Of a stretch of DNA of 64,000 nt, positions 60,145 to 64,000 are shown piece by piece. Numbering within the stretch: the first letter of the stretch is position 1; each line of letters opens with the position of its first letter. A program made the position numbers and the translations under genes. The notes below the pieces were generated by a model. It was not told the DNA's origin, searched no databases, and saw nothing but the letters and a program-made list of their open reading frames with translations. Source of the stretch: Egaibacter danicus (GTDB lineage Bacteria > Pseudomonadota > Gammaproteobacteria > Burkholderiales > Burkholderiaceae_C); assembly GCA_016707075.1 (NCBI GenBank), contig JADJII010000008.1:124001-188000 (forward strand). Direction: 5' to 3'.

Positions 60145-60855
60145 TCAGGTCGGTTCATCCCGCGCGATGCGCCCATCGATCAGTTCTACGAGACGGTCGC
60201 AGCGCGCTGCCAGGCGCGGGTCATGCGTGACCACCACAAAGGAGATACCCAGTTCGGCATGCATGCGGCGCATCTGCACGAACACCTCGTCCGAAGAAGC
60301 CGTGTCAAGATTGCCCGTGGGTTCGTCAGCCAACACGAGCGGGGGCTCATGAACCAGTGCCCGGGCGATCGCCACACGCTGCTGCATGCCGCCTGACAGC
60401 TCGGACGGCCGCTTGTTCATGGCATCAGCCAGACCCACGGCAGCCAGCAGTTCGCGCGCGTGCGCCAGCCGCCTGGCGCTGACACGGCCCTCACTCATCA
60501 GCGCGGGCATCGTCACGTTTTCCAGCGCCGTAAAGGCGGGCAGGAGGTGGTGAAACTGAAATACAAAACCCAGTCGGGTTCGCCGGCGCATGGTCAGTTC
60601 CGTATCGCCGAGCCCCTGCATCTCCTCGTCCTGCAAGCGGTAACTGCCAGAGGTCATGCGCTCGAGCAAACCCACGATATTGAGCAGTGTGCTTTTGCCG
60701 GAGCCGGATGGCCCGATCAACGCCACGAACTCACCGCGATCCACCCGCAGCGACAGGCCATGCAGCACTTCAGCTTCGCTCGGCAAACCCGGGTTATAGG
60801 TTTTGCGAACGTCGCGCAATTCGATCAGCGCGTGCGAAGCCTTGGCCGGATTCAT
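60145..60855 (-). CDS. ABC transporter ATP-binding protein, LolD/MacB type
   Basis: This 236-residue ATPase has Walker A GPSGSGKST, signature ELSGGMQQRVAIARAL, Walker B VLADEPTGNLD and the H loop VVTHDPRLAARC. It belongs to the group that drives FtsX-like permeases without moving solute through the membrane. The ATG at 60855 is used. It follows the permease gene by 4 bases; with the membrane-fusion protein gene it forms a three-gene MacAB-like export set that lacks an outer-membrane channel here. Confidence 0.92.
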   Translation of the reverse strand: MNPAKASHALIELRDVRKTYNPGLPSEAEVLHGLSLRVDRGEFVALIGPSGSGKSTLLNIVGLLERMTSGSYRLQDEEMQGLGDTELTMRRRTRLGFVFQFHHLLPAFTALENVTMPALMSEGRVSARRLAHARELLAAVGLADAMNKRPSELSGGMQQRVAIARALVHEPPLVLADEPTGNLDTASSDEVFVQMRRMHAELGISFVVVTHDPRLAARCDRLVELIDGRIARDEPT

Positions 60856-60859
60856 GGCA

Positions 60860-62086
60860 TCAGATCCGGATAGCCTGCGCCGGGTCCATCGCGGCGGCCC
60901 GGCGTGCCGGCGCGATAGCGGCCAGCACACCGCATACGGTCGCTATCATCGCCACCTGCACAGCCGTGGACAAAGGCAGGCCGATAGCGAAGAGCGGCAA
61001 GCCGTCAGAACCACGCACAAAAGTCGTGAACAGCCAGATGAGGGCTATGGCCAGCAACACGCCCAGCAAGGACCCCAAGGCACCTACCACGGCCCCTTGC
61101 ACCAGGAAAATCCGCAGAATCTGTCCGCGCGTGGTTCCCATGGCCCTCAATATCCCGATCTCCCGATGTTTCTGCACAACTGACACCACCAGGACGCTGG
61201 CAATGCCCAACACCACGACGATCAACACCACGCCACGTATCAATGCGGTACTCACCGACTGGGCGTTCAGGGCGGAAACAAGCTGGGCGTTACTCTCCTG
61301 CCAGCTCTCGATCTTGTAGGGAAACTGGCGACGCAAATCCTGCGCCAGTGTCTGGGCCGACCAGACATCCCTGACAGTAAGGTCCAGACTGGTGACGCCT
61401 CCAGGCAGCCCCAGCAGGTTCTGCGCTGAGCGCAGCGGCACAATGACCGTGCGCCGGTTCAGCTCCCGCACACCCAGATCCACCAGCGCCGTTACGCGCA
61501 CGGAGTCACTGACGGTGCCTGTCTGAATAGTCAGACGGTCACCCGCACGCACGCCGAGATCGGCCGCCAGTTCCCGGCCAACAATGGCTTCACCAGGCAA
61601 CAGGCGCGCGACACCACTGATCACCTTGCTGCGCAAGCCGACGACGCGGTCGTAACGGTCCAGTTCAACACCGGTCAGTGCGATCGCTTGGGTAGCCTCA
61701 CCTCGCAGGGCCAGTCCTGCGCCCGATACAGCCGGAGAAACCCCGGCAATGGCAGGCATGCTTTCCAGCAGTGGCACCAGCGCCTGCCAGTTGGCAACCG
61801 AGCGCAAGCGCTGCGCACGGGGCTGCGTCTCGGTCAACAGGGTGCTGCCTGGTTCCGGCAACGCGGCAGGCGTAACCAGGTCATCCGGCGAGCGTATCGT
61901 GATGTGGGCCTGCGCCCCCAGTGTTTTGGTGAGCGTGCTGCTTTGCAGTCCGTTGATTAGCGCAGAGATGTAGGCGATGACGGCCACACCCGCCGCGACG
62001 CCCACAATAATCAGCAGGGTCTGCATGCGCCCTTCGCGCAAAAAACGCAGCGCCACGCGGATTTCAAAGCCGAGCCAGGGCGACAT
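60860..62086 (-). CDS. ABC transporter permease, FtsX/MacB type
   Basis: This 408-residue membrane protein has one N-terminal helix (TLLIIVGVAAGVAVIAYISALI), a long periplasmic MacB_PCD domain and three C-terminal helices (ALIRGVVLIVVVLGIASVLVVSVV, and so on) forming the FtsX domain. MGTTRGQILRIFLVQG is the conserved cytoplasmic coupling segment. It belongs with the ATPase gene downstream and the membrane-fusion gene upstream (12-base gap). The cargo is unknown. Confidence 0.9.
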   Translation of the reverse strand: MSPWLGFEIRVALRFLREGRMQTLLIIVGVAAGVAVIAYISALINGLQSSTLTKTLGAQAHITIRSPDDLVTPAALPEPGSTLLTETQPRAQRLRSVANWQALVPLLESMPAIAGVSPAVSGAGLALRGEATQAIALTGVELDRYDRVVGLRSKVISGVARLLPGEAIVGRELAADLGVRAGDRLTIQTGTVSDSVRVTALVDLGVRELNRRTVIVPLRSAQNLLGLPGGVTSLDLTVRDVWSAQTLAQDLRRQFPYKIESWQESNAQLVSALNAQSVSTALIRGVVLIVVVLGIASVLVVSVVQKHREIGILRAMGTTRGQILRIFLVQGAVVGALGSLLGVLLAIALIWLFTTFVRGSDGLPLFAIGLPLSTAVQVAMIATVCGVLAAIAPARRAAAMDPAQAIRI

Positions 62087-62098
62087 GGTTGCCAGCCG

Positions 62099-63397
62099 TC
62101 AGCGCCCCATGGCGTTGGTCAAGGCTGATCCGGCGTCCTGCTTGCTGGCACCTGAAGCGGCGGACTTGCCCGGTTGCCAGGCCACCGGTTGCGGGCGAAC
62201 CCTCGCCCCCAACTTGACATTGCCCTCGAGCAACACCACATCGCCTTCGGTCAGTCCTTCAAGAGCTTCCGCAGCATCCAGCGTTCGCAGGCCCAGCTTC
62301 ACGGCACGCTCCTGTGCACGTCCATCCTGCGCCACCCAAACTGTCACGGACGAATCTGAAACCTGGGATCGCACCGAACTCAGGGGCAACACCAAAGCCC
62401 GGTCGCGCCGGGCAGTCTCCACTTCGACTGACAGGGTCATATCCTCCCGCAGATAAGCCGGCGCTTGATGCTCAAGGGCAAATTTCACTTCAATTGCGCC
62501 CCGTTGCGCATCCACCGCCGGCGCAATCGTCATGACCCGTGCAGAAAAGCGCTGGCCGACAAAGGCATCCGCGACGACAGCGGCACTCTGGCCCGGCTGC
62601 AGTTGATCCAGAAAGCGCTCATCCACCTGCGCACTCAGCTGTGTCGGCCCGGTCAATGCCAGACTCATCAATACCTTGCCGGGCTGAACAATCTGGCCAG
62701 GCTCGACATCGCGTGACAACACGCGGGCATCGGCAGGTGCCAGTAAAGCGGATTGGGCCAGCCGTGCCCTTGCAGCCGCCGTGGCGGCGCGGGCAAGGGC
62801 CAGTTGGGCCTGCGCCTGCACCATGTCCGTACCAGCCTCGTCGTTGGCCTGCGTCTGCGCTTTGGCACTGGTCTGCTGCGCCTTCGCGACGTCAACGGCC
62901 CGACGCGCATCGTCAAGCCGCGATGCACTCAAGAATCCCTGTGCCACCAACTGTTGGGTACGCTCCAATTCCGTCTCAGCGGCCTTTAAAGTTGCTTCGG
63001 CTTGCGTCAGCACTGCCCTCGCGGTGTTTCTGCCGGTGCTGCGCAGTCCGGCAATGCGCGCCTCAGCTTGCCGCTCCGACGCCGTTGCCTGCACAACAGC
63101 GGCACGCAACTCATCAGCCTCCAGCTCAATCAGCACGTCATCTTTGCGAACCTGTGCACCTTCGGAGACAAGAACACGGGCAGCGCGAGCTGTAACCGTG
63201 CTGCCAATGTCCACGCGTGACAAACTGGCAACACGCGCAGAGAACTGTAATGTTCGAACCAGTGGGGCCTGCTTGAGCGTGACCGCATCCACGAGGGGCG
63301 CACGAAGTGCCCACACGGCAACCAGGGCGATGGCCAGTACGAGGACCACGACACCGGTCCAGATCAGGCCGCGTTTCAAAGGGAAGCGATGAATCAT
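62099..63397 (-). CDS. HlyD/MacA-type periplasmic adaptor (membrane-fusion) protein
   Basis: This 432-residue protein is anchored by one N-terminal helix (LIWTGVVVLVLAIALVAVWAL). It has a lipoyl/barrel-sandwich domain split by a long coiled-coil hairpin (about residues 95-200; many Ala, Gln and Glu residues) and closes with beta-barrel and membrane-proximal domains. It would link the ABC permease to an outer-membrane channel. The ATG at 63397 gives MIHRFPLKRG; an upstream in-frame start would enter ruvB. The gene starts 8 bases downstream of ruvB. Confidence 0.9.
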   Translation of the reverse strand: MIHRFPLKRGLIWTGVVVLVLAIALVAVWALRAPLVDAVTLKQAPLVRTLQFSARVASLSRVDIGSTVTARAARVLVSEGAQVRKDDVLIELEADELRAAVVQATASERQAEARIAGLRSTGRNTARAVLTQAEATLKAAETELERTQQLVAQGFLSASRLDDARRAVDVAKAQQTSAKAQTQANDEAGTDMVQAQAQLALARAATAAARARLAQSALLAPADARVLSRDVEPGQIVQPGKVLMSLALTGPTQLSAQVDERFLDQLQPGQSAAVVADAFVGQRFSARVMTIAPAVDAQRGAIEVKFALEHQAPAYLREDMTLSVEVETARRDRALVLPLSSVRSQVSDSSVTVWVAQDGRAQERAVKLGLRTLDAAEALEGLTEGDVVLLEGNVKLGARVRPQPVAWQPGKSAASGASKQDAGSALTNAMGR

Positions 63398-63404
63398 GCA
63401 GGTT

Positions 63405-64000
63405 TCAGACGCCGGACTCAAACAATCCACTGTCCGTGCGGGGTGGCGCAACGCCCAGGTGCCGATAGGCGGCTAGCGTGGCAATGCGACCCCTCGGCGT
63501 GCGCTGCAGGAAACCCTGCTGAATCAGGTAAGGCTCAATCACATCCTCAATGGTCTCGCGCTCCTCGCCGATGCTGGCGGCGATGTTGTCCAGCCCCACA
63601 GGGCCACCATCGAATCGGTGAATCACGGCTTCCAGCAGCTTGCGGTCCATCACGTCAAACCCTTGCGGATCGACATCGAGCATGGCCAGCGCCTTGTTGG
63701 CGATGTCCAGCGTGATTTCGCCGATCCCTTTTACGTCGGCATAGTCACGTACCCGGCGCAAGAGGCGGTTGGCGATGCGCGGTGTACCGCGCGAACGGCG
63801 CGCAATCTCGAACCCGCCCTTCTCGTCAGTTGGTACGTTCAGCAGGCCAGCACTTCGCTTGACAATACGTGCCAACTCCTCGGAACTGTAGAACTCCAGC
63901 CGCGCCACGATGCCAAAACGATCCCGTAGTGGATTGGTCAGCATGCCAGCGCGCGTCGTTGCCCCTACCAGAGTAAAAGGCTGCAAATCGAGCTTGATGG
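63405..64000 (-). CDS. ruvB: Holliday junction branch migration helicase RuvB, C-terminal part
   Basis: The gene runs off the window edge; about 198 residues are present. They include sensor 1 (FTLVGATTRAGML), the arginine-finger region (LTNPLRDRFGIV), sensor 2 (RSRGTPRIANRLLRRVRDYA) and the C-terminal winged helix (EPYLIQQGFLQRTPRGRIATLAAYRHLG). RuvB drives branch migration with RuvA during recombinational repair. The N-terminal Walker motifs lie outside the window. Confidence 0.97.
   Translation of the reverse strand, partial: IKLDLQPFTLVGATTRAGMLTNPLRDRFGIVARLEFYSSEELARIVKRSAGLLNVPTDEKGGFEIARRSRGTPRIANRLLRRVRDYADVKGIGEITLDIANKALAMLDVDPQGFDVMDRKLLEAVIHRFDGGPVGLDNIAASIGEERETIEDVIEPYLIQQGFLQRTPRGRIATLAAYRHLGVAPPRTDSGLFESGV

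Noticed and set aside
1..64000. CRISPR array, tRNA/rRNA genes, prophage or insertion sequence
   Set aside because: No regularly spaced repeats, tRNA-like cloverleaf sequences, transposase or phage structural genes were seen on either strand.

Overview
This 64-kb window is chromosomal DNA of a betaproteobacterium, most likely Burkholderiales, family Comamonadaceae (Rhodoferax/Polaromonas-like). The evidence is the moderately GC-rich coding bias, gene families typical of that group (DUF6279 and DUF4136 lipoproteins, a DUF2917 gene beside a LysR gene, a MidA-type methyltransferase, a short Burkholderiales-type cca), and a small dispersed palindromic repeat that I associate with this family. Genus-level placement is inference. 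Coding density is high. I see no rRNA, tRNA, CRISPR array, prophage or complete insertion sequence, and no unannotated stretch longer than 300 bases.

Layout. 1-4.3 kb: end of a type II secretion cluster (gspD partial, gspE, gspF) with an overlapping cytosolic 5'-nucleotidase gene. 4.4-10.4 kb: SbmA/BacA-like ABC exporter, an unknown protein, a P-type cation ATPase cut by an in-frame TGA, and a UbiA-family prenyltransferase. 10.5-18 kb: a lone periplasmic binding protein, glmS, an Lrp/AsnC regulator, a small histidine kinase, glmU, a lipoprotein and a NarL-type response regulator. 18-22.5 kb: an MBL-fold hydrolase, TetR, TfoX-like, DUF2917 and LysR genes, with two decayed genes among them (an EAL-domain fragment and an amino-acid deaminase). 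22.5-28 kb: 5-formyl-THF cyclo-ligase, a frame-broken lytic transglycosylase, an NDUFA9-like epimerase, a glutathione transferase and cca.

28-39.4 kb is a xylose utilisation operon: xylF-xylH-xylG (ABC uptake), a ROK regulator, xylB, xylA and a Gfo/Idh/MocA dehydrogenase. It is followed without a real gap by an FG-GAP/ASPIC (CRTAC1-like) secreted protein and a vanadium-dependent haloperoxidase-like protein. 39.9-51.7 kb, on the minus strand, is a second sugar region: LacI regulator, binding protein, two permeases, a frame-broken ATPase, a GH63-type glycosidase, a ROK-family glucokinase, then a complete glucose-type ABC transporter. Uptake of a glycoside, internal hydrolysis, phosphorylation of the released sugar and direct sugar uptake would fit together. 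51.8-58.8 kb: a mannose-6-phosphate isomerase-type cupin, DUF2905, MidA methyltransferase, a pteridine-reductase-like SDR, dihydroneopterin aldolase, ttcA, a lipoprotein, a histidine phosphatase, and a fused alkylglycerol-monooxygenase-like/lysoplasmalogenase membrane protein. 58.7-64 kb: cbpM-cbpA, a MacB-like ABC export system (ATPase, permease, membrane-fusion protein) and the end of ruvB.

The strongest unexplained signal is a roughly 50-bp element with a 17-bp palindromic core. About ten copies lie in the window, all inside protein genes. Nine share one reading phase, and they occur in both orientations. Next in interest are the ether-lipid fusion enzyme, the haloperoxidase/FG-GAP pair attached to the xylose operon, and the glycoside cluster. 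Three otherwise intact genes (P-type ATPase, slt, ABC ATPase) are broken at or next to short homopolymers, so recent pseudogenisation and base-calling errors must be told apart.
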